Assembly: GCA_902462325.1 (NCBI GenBank)
Contig: CABQBF010000004.1
Span: 1-47,260 of the forward strand
Origin: an uncultured Peptococcaceae bacterium
Lineage (GTDB): Bacteria; Bacillota; Peptococcia; Peptococcales; Peptococcaceae
DNA: 47,260 nucleotides
Direction of reading: 5' to 3'
This document shows positions 23,685 to 32,305 of the stretch, in pieces. Both the position numbers and the translations under genes were made by a program. How positions within the stretch are numbered: position 1 is the first letter of the stretch; each line of letters starts with the position of its first letter. The notes beneath the pieces are model-generated. The model made no database searches. It had not been told where the DNA came from and saw nothing but the letters and a program-made list of their open reading frames with translations.

Positions 23685-25187
23685 ATGCATACAATGATGA
23701 GAACCATCGGGTTACTCTCGCTGACTGGCGGAATCACCTTTTTGTTGTTTTGTTTTTTGCGGCTGGGCTTGCGTAAAAAAGTGAGCGCACGATGGCAGAG
23801 CCGAGCGCTGCTTCTGTTGACGCTGTTTTGGCTGATTCCCATCGGGAGCTTTTATCCGCAAGAGCAGGGGACAGTCTACACGCCGCAATTCAATACGGCT
23901 GTGGTGCATGCTGGGGTGCAGCCGTCTGTAGCTGCTATGGATATTGCAAGGCCAGCGGTAGACAGCAGTTGGCTGTTTTACGGCTATTGTTTGGTGGCAG
24001 CGGTTTGCTTTCTGCGTTTCTTGCTGCAATACAGGCGGCAGTGTCAGTATTTGCGGAAAAATAGCTGGGCGGTTACCGATGACGATGCGCAAAAACTGTT
24101 CTGTGCGCTGCTGGGCCAGCAACAGATTACCAGTGCCGTACAGCTGCGCTGCAGTCCTGTGATTCAAGCGCCGGTTTTGGTGGGCCTGCGGAACTATCAG
24201 ATTTTGCTGCCCAATCGTACCTTACAGACAGAACAAGTAAAGCTTATTCTCAGTCATGAATTGACCCATGTAAAATATTATGACAACTGGCAGAAGGTTT
24301 ATCTGGAGATACTCCGGTGTGTGTTCTGGTTTCATCCCTGCATCTATTGGTTGAAGGGTATGGCCGATCATCTTTGCGAGCTGGCCAGCGATGAACAAGT
24401 GGTGCGTGATTTCGATGGGGCGCAGCGCAAGCAGTATGGTTTTTTGCTGCTGGAGATGGTGCAGCAGGGACAAGCGGTGGAGCTGGGGTGCAGTGGATGG
24501 AACCAGAAAGGACTATGGCTGAAAAAACGGTTATTGCACATTATAAATTATCAAACACACACCAAGCCGATTTGCTGCTTGTTTCTGTGCTTGTTTTGCC
24601 TGATCTGTGCGGCAGGCTGCGGCGTGTCGGCCGCTGTGGAGCAACAGCTGCCGGAAACAGCGGCAGCGGCAGAAGAACCCTCTGTCTATAAAGCTCCTAC
24701 GCTGGCAGATGACGTTGTACAAAAGTCCATAGAAACATTTTCCTGGGAAACCCATGACGGTACATGGACAACGCTTCAAATTAATGGAGCATCCTATCAA
24801 ATATCCGGTTCTGGAAAATCGCCGGAGGAATTTCAGTTTCGCCCTCAGGAACTGCTTCAATATTGGCAGGCCTTAAAGGCGTTGCCAACAAAGGATATTC
24901 CAGAAAATCTGAACAATATGTTCAACTACGAATTAACCCTGCAGGATGAATTGGATGCTGCCAATTGGAAAGCTCAGCAAAAGCCTATCATGTCTTTATC
25001 CTGGGAGCAAAATCCAGATACAGACCGGACTACGCTATGGATTAATGGAGAAAAATATTCTTATCAGATTTTAGATAATGGAGATTTAGTGATAAGCAGC
25101 GATATTATGCATTATTATGGAGAGGCGATTGACAATTTGTCAAAGGAGCAGATGCCTGAAGATTTGTATAGATGGCTTGTTGAGTAG
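23685..25187 (+). CDS. M56 (BlaR1-like) membrane metalloprotease sensor
   Basis: A 500-residue membrane protein. N-terminal helices span about residues 5-130, and the zinc motif HELTH is at residues 191-195 in LILSHELTHVKYYDNWQKVY, with the conserved ELASDEQVV further on. Another helix near residue 300 ends in AAGCGV, and the remaining 190 residues lie outside. That ectodomain has two similar copies of an xLxINGxxYxxS unit and none of the SxxK or KTG motifs of a beta-lactam-binding domain, so the signal is something other than penicillin. It probably cleaves or triggers cleavage of the adjacent BlaI protein. ATG 23685 follows AAGGGAGG. Confidence 0.88.
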   Translation: MHTMMRTIGLLSLTGGITFLLFCFLRLGLRKKVSARWQSRALLLLTLFWLIPIGSFYPQEQGTVYTPQFNTAVVHAGVQPSVAAMDIARPAVDSSWLFYGYCLVAAVCFLRFLLQYRRQCQYLRKNSWAVTDDDAQKLFCALLGQQQITSAVQLRCSPVIQAPVLVGLRNYQILLPNRTLQTEQVKLILSHELTHVKYYDNWQKVYLEILRCVFWFHPCIYWLKGMADHLCELASDEQVVRDFDGAQRKQYGFLLLEMVQQGQAVELGCSGWNQKGLWLKKRLLHIINYQTHTKPICCLFLCLFCLICAAGCGVSAAVEQQLPETAAAAEEPSVYKAPTLADDVVQKSIETFSWETHDGTWTTLQINGASYQISGSGKSPEEFQFRPQELLQYWQALKALPTKDIPENLNNMFNYELTLQDELDAANWKAQQKPIMSLSWEQNPDTDRTTLWINGEKYSYQILDNGDLVISSDIMHYYGEAIDNLSKEQMPEDLYRWLVE

Positions 25188-25284
25188 TGTATTCAATTTT
25201 GTTGATGATTCCATAATTGAAATTGAAGGATGATTGGTATTTCACCATAGTGATAGTTTGCTTATATCCTCAACAAGTTGAATA

Positions 25285-25334
25285 AACATGCAGAATGCGC
25301 TTGTCTGAAACCGGATAGGCGTGTTTTGCATGTT
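25285..25334. repeat. Hairpin in the gap after the M56 gene
   Basis: AAACATGCA near 25285 pairs with TGCATGTTT near 25326-25334, with partly complementary inner bases. There is no T-run, so a terminator role is uncertain. The rest of 25188-25397 shows nothing else. Confidence 0.4.
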
Positions 25335-25397
25335 TGCCTGGATAAGCTTGGCAATATTTCTGGAGTTTTACAGGAAAGAACCACAATATTTTTCCGC

Positions 25398-25427
25398 TTG
25401 ACAAGAAATTTTCCAATGTACTATAAT
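25398..25427 (+). promoter_or_regulatory. Strong promoter for the 64-residue protein transcript
   Basis: TTGACA (25398-25403), an 18-nt spacer and TATAAT (25422-25427). Transcription would begin near 25434, directly at the hairpin described next. Confidence 0.8.
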
Positions 25428-25435
25428 CTAGTTGA

Positions 25436-25482
25436 AACGTGTAGCGTAACTGCGTAAATCCAGTAAGCGCTGCGCGTTTTTT
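25436..25482 (+). terminator. Promoter-abutting terminator or attenuator
   Basis: AACGTGTAGCG (25436-25446) pairs over 11 positions (two G-T pairs) with CGCTGCGCGTT (25468-25478) and six Ts follow. It starts only about 2 nt after the expected transcription start and 50 nt before the next gene, so a transcript would either end at about 50 nt as a tiny RNA or need antitermination to reach the gene. Confidence 0.65.
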
Positions 25483-25531
25483 CTTTTTTGAGGAAACTGT
25501 GCAGAAACATTCAGTCAGGAGGATGATGGAA

Positions 25532-25726
25532 ATGTCAGAAGTAGAAAGTTTGGAAAAGAGAACTGTTGTGGCTATGCGCAAGTGTGGTCATTATTTGCAT
25601 CACACAGCCGGTGCAAAAGCGGGAATTTCGGAAGAAACTTTGTTGGCTGTATTAAGTAAGGAAGAGAAAGAAACGCTGTGTCTGTTATTGGAAAAATGTT
25701 TGCAGGACTGGAATGCGCAATCTTAA
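25532..25726 (+). CDS. Small helical protein of unknown function
   Basis: A 64-residue protein, predicted helical (MSEVESLEKRTVVAMRKCGH, then ISEETLLAVLSKEEKETLCL). AGGAGG at 25517-25522 with 9-nt spacing selects ATG 25532 over ATGs at 25523 and 25526. The ordering of a basic helix, a GAKAG turn and an acidic leucine-rich helix with two cysteines resembles the C-terminal end of some MarR-type regulators, but there is no wing, so I do not assign a family. It lies behind a terminator-like leader. Confidence 0.7.
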   Translation: MSEVESLEKRTVVAMRKCGHYLHHTAGAKAGISEETLLAVLSKEEKETLCLLLEKCLQDWNAQS

Positions 25727-25778
25727 TCTTACAGGCTGTTTGTAGGATAGATGGCAATCAACAGGAAATTTTTTGAGG

Positions 25779-25811
25779 AAGCGTAAGTCCTGCTGGGGCT
25801 TGCGCTTTTTC
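25779..25811 (+). terminator. Terminator after the 64-residue protein gene
   Basis: AAGCGTAAGTCC (25779-25790) pairs with GGGGCTTGCGCTT (to about 25807) and TTTTT follows. Confidence 0.8.
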
Positions 25812-25876
25812 TTTACAAGAACGGACGGCTTGACATCAGAATGTGTTGTCATTCGACATTTTATTGCAACTGTTGC

Positions 25877-25905
25877 GTGACAGAAAAATCATCAAGGGGT
25901 ATAAT
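25877..25905 (+). promoter_or_regulatory. Promoter of the large activase gene
   Basis: GTGACA (25877-25882), a 17-nt spacer and TATAAT (25900-25905), 36 bp before the ATG at 25942. Confidence 0.65.
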
Positions 25906-25941
25906 TGCTAATAGAAACAATGAGGAACAGGAGATCTTAGT

Positions 25942-28900
25942 ATGACGATTCAGAACAAATCATTGCGACTGGGGATTGATGTGGGTTCTACCACGGTAAA
26001 GGTGATTGTGATGGAAGTGCCAAGCAATCAGGTACTATTTGCCCGTTATGAGCGGCATCATGCAGAACAGGGCAAAATGGTGCGCCGTCTATTGCAGGAG
26101 GTGTCAGATGCTTTTCCGGAACAAGGTTTTCGGGCGGCAGTCTGCGGTTCTGGTGGGAAACCAATCGCGGAGCGAATTGGTGCGTATTACATACAGGAGG
26201 TTGTGGCTAATGCGGCCGCAGTGCGGGCGTTGTATCCCAATGTTCGGACAGCTATTGAACTAGGTGGGCAGGACGCTAAAATTATATTTTTTCATTATGA
26301 TGAAGCGGAAGGCCAACTGGTAGCCTCCGATATGCGTATGAACGGCAGTTGTGCTGGCGGTACAGGTGTTTTTATTGATGAGATTGCGGCGCTATTGAAA
26401 ACACCGGCGGAGCAGTTTGAAACGCTGGCAGCCAAGGGAAAAATCATACATAATATTTCAGGACGATGCGGTGTTTTTGCCAGAACCGATATTCAGTCGA
26501 TTCTGAACCAAGGCGGCAGCCGGGAAGATTTGGCTTTGTCTACCTTTCATGCCATTGCCAAACAGACCATCGGCGGGTTGGCACAGGGGCTGGAGTTAAA
26601 ACCTCCTATTATTTTTGAAGGTGGGCCACTGACCTATCATCCCACGTTGGTGCAGGTGTTTGCGGAGCGCTTGGAGTTAGCGGAGGATGAAATCATTTGT
26701 CCGGCCCATGCTGATACCATTGTGGCCCATGGGGCCGCCATTGCCATTGATGAATTGTTTCCGGAGCAGGAGACGGAAGCCTTTTCTTTGGTAGATGCCA
26801 TCGCAGCCTTGTTGGAACCGGTTCTAATGGAAGGGGAAGAAAACCGCTCGTTGGGTAAGCCTTATTTTGCAACCGAGGCCGATTGCGACGCATGGCGGCA
26901 GGACCATGCTGCGCCGACAGTGGTAACACCGAAGCTGCAGGTCGGCACAGTGCTGCCTGTTTATATCGGCATTGACGCCGGCAGCACCACATCGAAGTTG
27001 GTGCTGTTGGATGAGCAAGAGCAGGTGATAGACCGCTTTTATGCTAACAATCAAGGCGATCCGCTCCATGTGGTACAGCGGGGATTGTTGGAATTGTACC
27101 AGAAGTATACCGATGCTGGCGTAACGCTGAAAGTGCTGGGCATGGGGACTACCGGCTACGGAGAATTGCTGCTGGCTGCAGCCTATGGCGCTGATTATCA
27201 TACAGTGGAAACGGTGGCCCATGCAGCGGCGGCTTGCCACTATGTGCCCGATGCCAGTTTCATTTTGGATATTGGCGGGCAGGACATGAAAGCCATTTGG
27301 GTGGCAGATGGCGTAGTGACCAATATTATGCTCAATGAAGCATGCTCCTCTGGCTGCGGATCGTTTTTAGAGAAGTTTGCCAATTCTCTGCATATTCCGG
27401 TAGAGCAGATTGCCGACGCAGCCTTTCGCTCGAAACGTCCTGCCAATTTAGGCAGCCGTTGTACGGTTTTTATGAACAGTAACATTATCACCGAGCAGAA
27501 GAACGGTTGCAGTGCCGACGATATCATGGCTGGTTTGTGTCGTTCTATTATTGAAAATGTATTCACCAAGGTGGTGCGCATCAGCAATACGGATAGTTTG
27601 GGCGCGCAGATTGTGGTGCAGGGCGGCACCTTCAAAAACGATGCCGTTTTGTGCGCGCTGGAGCAATATTTGGGTCGTCCGGTAACCCGTGCGCCCTATG
27701 CAGGAGAAATGGGCGCGGTAGGCGCGGCGCTGTTGACCCGCCAAAAAATGTGGCGAGAACATGTGCAGAATAGCAGCTTTATTGGGTTTGCAGCCTTGGA
27801 AGCCTTTACTTATGAGCAGAAAAGCGATCTGCCTTGCCCCTTCTGCGTGAACCATTGCAACCGCACAGTGGTACAGTTCTCTAACGGTGGCAGTTTTGTC
27901 ACTGGAAATCGCTGCGAGCGGGGGCAAGTATTGGGCGATCCGCAAGATGAGGCTGTGCGCGCTCAGGTGCGGCAAATTCGTCGTACCCAGGATACAGTGG
28001 CCAATTTATACCAAGTGCGGGAGCAGTTACTGTTTCAGGAGTATGACCATCCTATTCTATGCCCAGCGCGTGGCGTAACTATTGGACTGCTGCGGGTGTT
28101 GGCAAACTGGGAGTACCTGCCTTTCTGGAAAACTTTCTGGCAGGCTTTGGGCTTTACGGTGCAGCTTTCGGCGCCAAGCAGCCGTGCCATGTATGAAAGC
28201 GGCCTGAGTGCGGTACCTTCTGATACGGTGTGTTTTCCGGCCAAGTTGGTTCACGGGCATCTCCGTGATTTGGCCGCCAAAAAAGTAGATAGAATTTTTA
28301 TGCCGTCGATTACCACCATGCCTTCCGAAAATACGGAGCAGACCAGTGAATCCATGTGCGCTGTGGTCAAGGGCTATCCGATTGTGATTGGCAATTCAGA
28401 TAATCCAGAGCGTCGCTGGGGCATTCCTTTTGACGCACCGTTGTTTCATTGGCATCGGTTGGAGGACCGTGACCGCCAGCTTACCGGCTATATGGAAAAA
28501 ACCTTCGGTATTGCGCCTAAGCTGACCCGAGCTGCTATTGCAGCCGGTGACGCTACGCAGGGACAATTTAAGGAGCAACTCAAAGCGGCAGGACAACAGG
28601 TATTGGAACAGGTGGAACAGAGTGGCCGCTATGCAGTGGTGTTAGCCTCCCGTCCATATCAAAATGATACCATTGTCAATCATAATCTGCCAGAACTGTT
28701 TACTAGTATGGGCATTCCGATATTGACCGCCGATTCGTTGCCGGAGGTCAATCAGGTGGATTTACATTTGAGCAGATTGGATATTGTAAACAACTTTCAC
28801 GCTCGGATGTTGTCATCGGCAATTTTGGCTGCTCGCAACTCCCATCTGGAATATGTGCAGGTGGTCAGCTTTGGCTGCGGTCATGACGCTTATCTGTCCG

Positions 28901-30339
28901 ATGAAATTGTGCGGTTGATGAACAGCATTTCTGGTAAAAATCCGTTAATTCTGAAATTAGATGAAAGTGAGGCTGCGGGGCCGTTGCGCATTCGGGTGCG
29001 TTCCTTTGTGGAAACGGCAGAAAAGCGTCATCAGGAGCACAGGCGGCAACCGTTGCAGAATTTAACCGACCCCTATCCCGAAAAATTTACAAAAGCATGT
29101 CAGCAGGAAAAAGTGGTGCTCATTCCTAACACTTCCCACGCTTTCTGCCGGATTATGTCGGCAGCTATGGCTAAGCAGGGCTTGCGTGCAGAGCCATTGG
29201 AAGTGGGGCGGGAGGAAGCAATTAAACTGGGCAAGCAATATGTGCATAACGATATTTGTTTTCCGGCGCAAATTGTCATTGGGGAAGCCTTGGCCGCTTT
29301 GCGTAGCGGAAAATATGATATCGACCACGTAGCCATCGGCATGGGAAAATATATCGGCGACTGCCGATTGACCCATTATAGTGCATTGCTACGGAAGGCG
29401 TTGGACGATGCCGGTTATTCTCAAGTACCCATCTTGACCAACGATGATAAGGACTATCATAATTTGCATCCCGGCTTTAAAATGAGTTTGCCAACTGCAG
29501 TGAATATGGCCTTTGCGTTACCGGTGATTGACATTTTAGAAGAATTACTGCGCAAGATTCGGCCCTATGAGTTGTTGGCCGGCAGTGCCCAACAGGCTTT
29601 TGACCGGTCTATGGATGCAGTGGCAGCAGGCCTGGAGAAGGCGGGCATTTCTGGGTTGAAAAAAGCCTTTATCCAAGCCATTGACTGGATGGGACAGGTG
29701 GGCTATGACCGTAGCAATCTGCGTCCTACGGTACTTATCGTCGGTGAATATCTGCTCAATTTCCATCCGGGTGCCAACCATGATATTGAAGATTATTTGG
29801 AGAAAAATGGATTTGAAATTATCGAAGCCCGCATGGCTGATGTGATTCGGAAAAGTTATTACTATTTGGACTCGCAGATTAAGGAATATAGCATCAAAAA
29901 GCCGCTGAAAGAGAAGATTTGGCTGCGCACTGCCGACGAAATTTTTAATGTAGCCCATGATATGGCCGATTCTATCGCCAAAAAGCATCCGCTTTATAAG
30001 CCGACGGCCCGTATTCAGGATTTGGCGAAAAAAAGTGATGCGATTTTGCATCATACCTTTGACGCTGGAGAAGGCATTCTAATTCCTGGTGAAATTTTGC
30101 ATCACGCCGAAAAGGGCTGCCGCAACTTTATCATTTTGCAGCCTTTTGGTTGTTTGCCGAATCATATTGTAGGCCGCGGCATTATCAAGCGACTGAAAGA
30201 GCTTTATCCCGAAGTGCAGATTTTGCCTTTGGACTATGACCCCGACGTCAGTTTTGCCAATATCGAAAATCGGCTGCAAATGCTGATTATGAATGAAAAA
30301 AGTCGCCGTGTCACAGTCCAGGAAAAGATGGCTACCTAA
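25942..30339 (+). CDS. Giant 2-hydroxyacyl-CoA dehydratase activase-type protein
   Basis: A 1465-residue protein fusing two activator ATPase domains to a dehydratase-like region. The first BcrAD/BadFG ASKHA domain (about residues 8-275) has GIDVGSTTVKVI, ELGGQDAKIIFF and NGSCAGGTGVFIDEIA; the second (about 338-610) has GIDAGSTTSKLVLLDE, DIGGQDMKAIW and ACSSGCGSFLEKFAN, where the Cys residues bind the shared 4Fe-4S cluster. From about residue 630, CPFCVNHCNRT, VPSDTVCFPAKLVHGH and NDICFPAQIVIGEAL are cysteine segments like those of the dehydratase or double-cubane partner. It likely drives electrons to very low potential at the cost of ATP. The substrate is unknown. ATG 25942 follows ACAGGAG. 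No neighbouring hgdAB-like genes are present, so it may be self-contained. Confidence 0.88.
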   Translation: MTIQNKSLRLGIDVGSTTVKVIVMEVPSNQVLFARYERHHAEQGKMVRRLLQEVSDAFPEQGFRAAVCGSGGKPIAERIGAYYIQEVVANAAAVRALYPNVRTAIELGGQDAKIIFFHYDEAEGQLVASDMRMNGSCAGGTGVFIDEIAALLKTPAEQFETLAAKGKIIHNISGRCGVFARTDIQSILNQGGSREDLALSTFHAIAKQTIGGLAQGLELKPPIIFEGGPLTYHPTLVQVFAERLELAEDEIICPAHADTIVAHGAAIAIDELFPEQETEAFSLVDAIAALLEPVLMEGEENRSLGKPYFATEADCDAWRQDHAAPTVVTPKLQVGTVLPVYIGIDAGSTTSKLVLLDEQEQVIDRFYANNQGDPLHVVQRGLLELYQKYTDAGVTLKVLGMGTTGYGELLLAAAYGADYHTVETVAHAAAACHYVPDASFILDIGGQDMKAIWVADGVVTNIMLNEACSSGCGSFLEKFANSLHIPVEQIADAAFRSKRPANLGSRCTVFMNSNIITEQKNGCSADDIMAGLCRSIIENVFTKVVRISNTDSLGAQIVVQGGTFKNDAVLCALEQYLGRPVTRAPYAGEMGAVGAALLTRQKMWREHVQNSSFIGFAALEAFTYEQKSDLPCPFCVNHCNRTVVQFSNGGSFVTGNRCERGQVLGDPQDEAVRAQVRQIRRTQDTVANLYQVREQLLFQEYDHPILCPARGVTIGLLRVLANWEYLPFWKTFWQALGFTVQLSAPSSRAMYESGLSAVPSDTVCFPAKLVHGHLRDLAAKKVDRIFMPSITTMPSENTEQTSESMCAVVKGYPIVIGNSDNPERRWGIPFDAPLFHWHRLEDRDRQLTGYMEKTFGIAPKLTRAAIAAGDATQGQFKEQLKAAGQQVLEQVEQSGRYAVVLASRPYQNDTIVNHNLPELFTSMGIPILTADSLPEVNQVDLHLSRLDIVNNFHARMLSSAILAARNSHLEYVQVVSFGCGHDAYLSDEIVRLMNSISGKNPLILKLDESEAAGPLRIRVRSFVETAEKRHQEHRRQPLQNLTDPYPEKFTKACQQEKVVLIPNTSHAFCRIMSAAMAKQGLRAEPLEVGREEAIKLGKQYVHNDICFPAQIVIGEALAALRSGKYDIDHVAIGMGKYIGDCRLTHYSALLRKALDDAGYSQVPILTNDDKDYHNLHPGFKMSLPTAVNMAFALPVIDILEELLRKIRPYELLAGSAQQAFDRSMDAVAAGLEKAGISGLKKAFIQAIDWMGQVGYDRSNLRPTVLIVGEYLLNFHPGANHDIEDYLEKNGFEIIEARMADVIRKSYYYLDSQIKEYSIKKPLKEKIWLRTADEIFNVAHDMADSIAKKHPLYKPTARIQDLAKKSDAILHHTFDAGEGILIPGEILHHAEKGCRNFIILQPFGCLPNHIVGRGIIKRLKELYPEVQILPLDYDPDVSFANIENRLQMLIMNEKSRRVTVQEKMAT

Positions 30340-30446
30340 TTTTTAATGGCTGAGAGTAAATCCATTTCTGTGATAAATGACAAGGGGGTTCCCACACCTT
30401 TTCAGAAAATCTGACAATAAAATTGTTAATGCGTTACATTCTTTTC

Positions 30447-30475
30447 TTGACAAGAACAGCTCTGATATATATAAT
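30447..30475 (+). promoter_or_regulatory. Promoter of the DUF177-rpmF operon
   Basis: TTGACA (30447-30452), a 17-nt spacer and TATAAT (30470-30475): a perfect consensus. Confidence 0.88.
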
Positions 30476-30532
30476 TAAAAAGGTTAAGTAGTAGTTGCAT
30501 TTGACAGTGCTTCTGACGAAGGAGTGGCAAAA

Positions 30533-31069
30533 TTGACGTTGGAATTGGATATCAGTAAGATACGCAGTGTCAAAGGGAGTCGGGAGAGCTATCATCTGGA
30601 AACGGATGTGTTTGATTTCATGGATGATGACTGGCAGCTAGCACAGCCGCTGGTAATTGATGCAGAAGTCAGCCATCAGGGACAGTTTCTGGAATTAAAA
30701 GGGCGTGCCCGTACTGCCGTGCAGGGAATTTGTTCCCGCTGCTTGGAGCTGGTGATAGTTCCGGTAGATTGCAGTTTTGCAGAGCAATTGCTCTATGCGA
30801 AGGATGTATCGCTTTTTTCCCATCTAGCTGTTGGTGAAGTGGAAGAAAAGTATTTTATCTATGATAACGATACTTTGGACATCACGGACATCATTCGGGA
30901 AAGTATATTGGCAGTTTTACCCCAGAAAATTTTATGCAGGGATGATTGCCGCGGATTATGTCCAAAGTGTGGAAAAAACTTAAATCAAGGTCAATGCGAT
31001 TGCGATTTACATGAGGTAGATCCTCGTTTCGCCATTTTGGCAAAATTGAAGGACTCGGAGGAGGTGTAA
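30533..31069 (+). CDS. YceD/DUF177 family protein
   Basis: A 178-residue protein from TTG 30533. DUF177 proteins are conserved partners of ribosomal protein L32 and are linked to 23S rRNA maturation. Here the core shows GICSRCLELVIVPVDCSFAE, and the C-terminus has a cysteine-rich zinc-type motif CRDDCRGLCPKCGKNLNQGQ followed by CDC. The AAGGAG ribosome site overlaps a GTG at 30524, so TTG 30533, eight bases further, fits better; GTG 30524 would add three residues. It is 3 bp upstream of rpmF, its almost universal neighbour. Confidence 0.93.
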   Translation: MTLELDISKIRSVKGSRESYHLETDVFDFMDDDWQLAQPLVIDAEVSHQGQFLELKGRARTAVQGICSRCLELVIVPVDCSFAEQLLYAKDVSLFSHLAVGEVEEKYFIYDNDTLDITDIIRESILAVLPQKILCRDDCRGLCPKCGKNLNQGQCDCDLHEVDPRFAILAKLKDSEEV

Positions 31070-31072
31070 AAA

Positions 31073-31270
31073 ATGGGTGTAGCACCAAGTAAAAGATCAA
31101 AAGCAAGAACAAGAAGAAAAAGAACTGCATGGTCCAGACTGACCGCTGCCGGCACCGTAGAATGCCCACAGTGTCATGAACCAAAAATGCCGCACAGAGT
31201 TTGCCCTTCCTGCGGATATTACAAAGGCCGTGAAGTGGTTGCAAAGAAAGTTGCAGCTACTGCTGAATAA
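31073..31270 (+). CDS. rpmF: Large-subunit ribosomal protein bL32
   Basis: A 65-residue basic protein of the 50S subunit. The Arg/Lys-rich N-terminus (APSKRSKARTRRKRTAWSRL) and the zinc ribbon with CPQC and CPSC pairs (four cysteines, about residues 32-48) are diagnostic. It keeps all four zinc ligands, so it is the zinc-dependent form. ATG 31073 follows GGAGGTG and the gene is coupled to the DUF177 gene. Confidence 0.97.
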   Translation: MGVAPSKRSKARTRRKRTAWSRLTAAGTVECPQCHEPKMPHRVCPSCGYYKGREVVAKKVAATAE

Positions 31271-31311
31271 TATATTGCGCAGTAAACGCTGTGCCGCGGG
31301 CATGGTGTGAA

Positions 31312-31348
31312 AACAGGCAATTGACAACCGTCGGTTGTCTGTTTTTTA
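31312..31348 (+). terminator. Terminator after rpmF
   Basis: A near-perfect palindrome GACAACCG t CGGTTGTC, flanked by AACAG and CTGTT arms, ends in TTTTTT. Confidence 0.85.
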
Positions 31349-31379
31349 TTACTGCTGTGCAATCTTCCAGAAAATTTAT

Positions 31380-31408
31380 TTGCTATTCTGCTCCGATTAG
31401 GGTATAAT
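31380..31408 (+). promoter_or_regulatory. Promoter of ssrA
   Basis: TTGCTA (31380-31385), a 17-nt spacer and TATAAT (31403-31408), 26 bp before the tmRNA 5' end. Confidence 0.8.
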
Positions 31409-31434
31409 AACACGATAGTAAAACAATTCCTCAC

Positions 31435-31785
31435 GGGGATGTAATGGTTTCGACGGGGGATATGCGGTAGCCTGGGAAGCGAGCCAAGGTCGCGCCAGCT
31501 TGTAAAACGGTGCATTTTAAAATTAAACGCTAAAAACAATAATTTAGCTTTAGCTGCGTAATTGCAGTTAACTCTCCGCCTGCTGTGTCTGCGGTGCGGG
31601 ACGAAGGGTCACTTTAGCAGACTACTGTTTCGCCAGTGCCGGGTAACGAAACAGGAAATTTACCTGGCTGGTTGACAGTAATCCTGTTTATGGGAGTGCT
31701 GTTGATGAGAACAAAACATAAACTACGCTCGTAGATGCCTGGGGTGTCGGTCTTTCGGACAGGGGTTCGACTCCCCTCATCTCCA
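31435..31785 (+). ncRNA. ssrA: Transfer-messenger RNA (tmRNA)
   Basis: A 351-nt tmRNA that rescues stalled ribosomes. The 5' GGGGATGTAATGGTTTCGAC is the classic tRNA-like start, and its first seven bases pair with CATCTCC at 31778-31784 to form the acceptor stem. GGTTCGACTCCCC near 31765-31776 is the T arm. The tag frame at 31529-31561 reads AKNNNLALAA then TAA, a typical proteolysis tag ending in LAA-type residues. The CCA end is not encoded. The last 20 bases belong to the attachment-site repeat of the integrated element, so the mature RNA is preserved despite the insertion. Confidence 0.96.
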
Positions 31786-31929
31786 TAATTTGATGAACAA
31801 CGAAAAAGCCTGATATAACGCAAAATGCGGATATATCGGGCTTTTCTCGTATTTGGGAAAGTCTAACATTTGAGAGTGAAATCTAAAAAAATAGGGTAAA
31901 AAACAGCATTTTAGAGTGAAAACTCAAGG
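31766..31929. repeat. attL: 164-bp left direct repeat
   Basis: This copy and 43057-43220 are 164 bp long with no indels and eight mismatches (95% identity). The first 27 bp, starting TTCGACTCCCCTCATCTCCA in the tmRNA T arm, are identical and are the likely crossover core. The repeat continues through the ssrA terminator hairpin (31804-31845) and a further AT-rich tract. Confidence 0.92.
31804..31845 (+). terminator. Terminator of ssrA (inside attL)
   Basis: A 14-bp stem, 31804-31817 with 31832-31845, ending in a short T-rich arm. The same hairpin is present in the right repeat at 43095-43136, so both the disrupted and the restored locus keep a terminator. Confidence 0.85.
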
Positions 31930-32042
31930 AAAACTCAAGGAATTTCAAAATGATTATAATGGCTGAAAGGTGCTATAATATGCGGTTCTGGATAATCAAC
32001 GGGGAAAAAAATTCAATAATATTCGTGTCTGAGGTGGCAAAA

Positions 32043-32231
32043 ATGGATATACAGCAGCTAGAAAGATTTATTTTGAAAACTGAAAAAATTATTTTTTTAA
32101 CAACCTGTTTGCGTACTTGTGTGAGTACGCCAGATTCCTACATGTCTGCCTTTTATGTTTTAACAGAAGATATTGACAATCTGGAAAACGCATATCAAGA
32201 AGTAAAGGACGAACTTAAAAACCTCTTGTAA
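32043..32231 (+). CDS. 62-residue element protein, family copy A
   Basis: A 62-residue acidic helical protein of unknown function. The ATG at 32043 follows GAGGTGG; the longer frame from 31950 has no ribosome site. Its C-terminal half (TPDSYMSAFYVLTEDIDNLE, then NAYQEVKDELKNLL) aligns with copy B at 32799-32987 and with the fragment at 33010-33132. It is convergent with an Xre regulator gene across a terminator. The repeated pairing of this protein with an HTH gene suggests a small regulatory or immunity module, but no function is established. Confidence 0.75.
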   Translation: MDIQQLERFILKTEKIIFLTTCLRTCVSTPDSYMSAFYVLTEDIDNLENAYQEVKDELKNLL

Positions 32232-32233
32232 AA

Positions 32234-32253
32234 TTTGAAAATTAATTTTCAAA
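32234..32253. repeat. Element palindrome, copy 1
   Basis: TTTGAAAATTAATTTTCAAA, a perfect palindrome just after copy A. Related copies are at 33121-33139, 37365-37383 and 38089-38108. Confidence 0.75.
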
Positions 32254-32258
32254 AGAAT

Positions 32259-32302
32259 AGCCGTCGAATTACTGTACAATCAGTATTTTTGACGGCTGTT
32301 TT
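32259..32302. terminator. Bidirectional terminator between convergent genes
   Basis: AGCCGTC (32259-32265) pairs with GACGGCT (32291-32297), followed by TTTTT. Confidence 0.75.
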
Positions 32303-32305
32303 TAT

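Noticed and set aside
31766..31792. att core considered as the 3' end of a separate tRNA gene
   Set aside because: The 5' half is the tmRNA start and tag frame at 31435-31561, and the acceptor stem pairs with it, so the target is ssrA.
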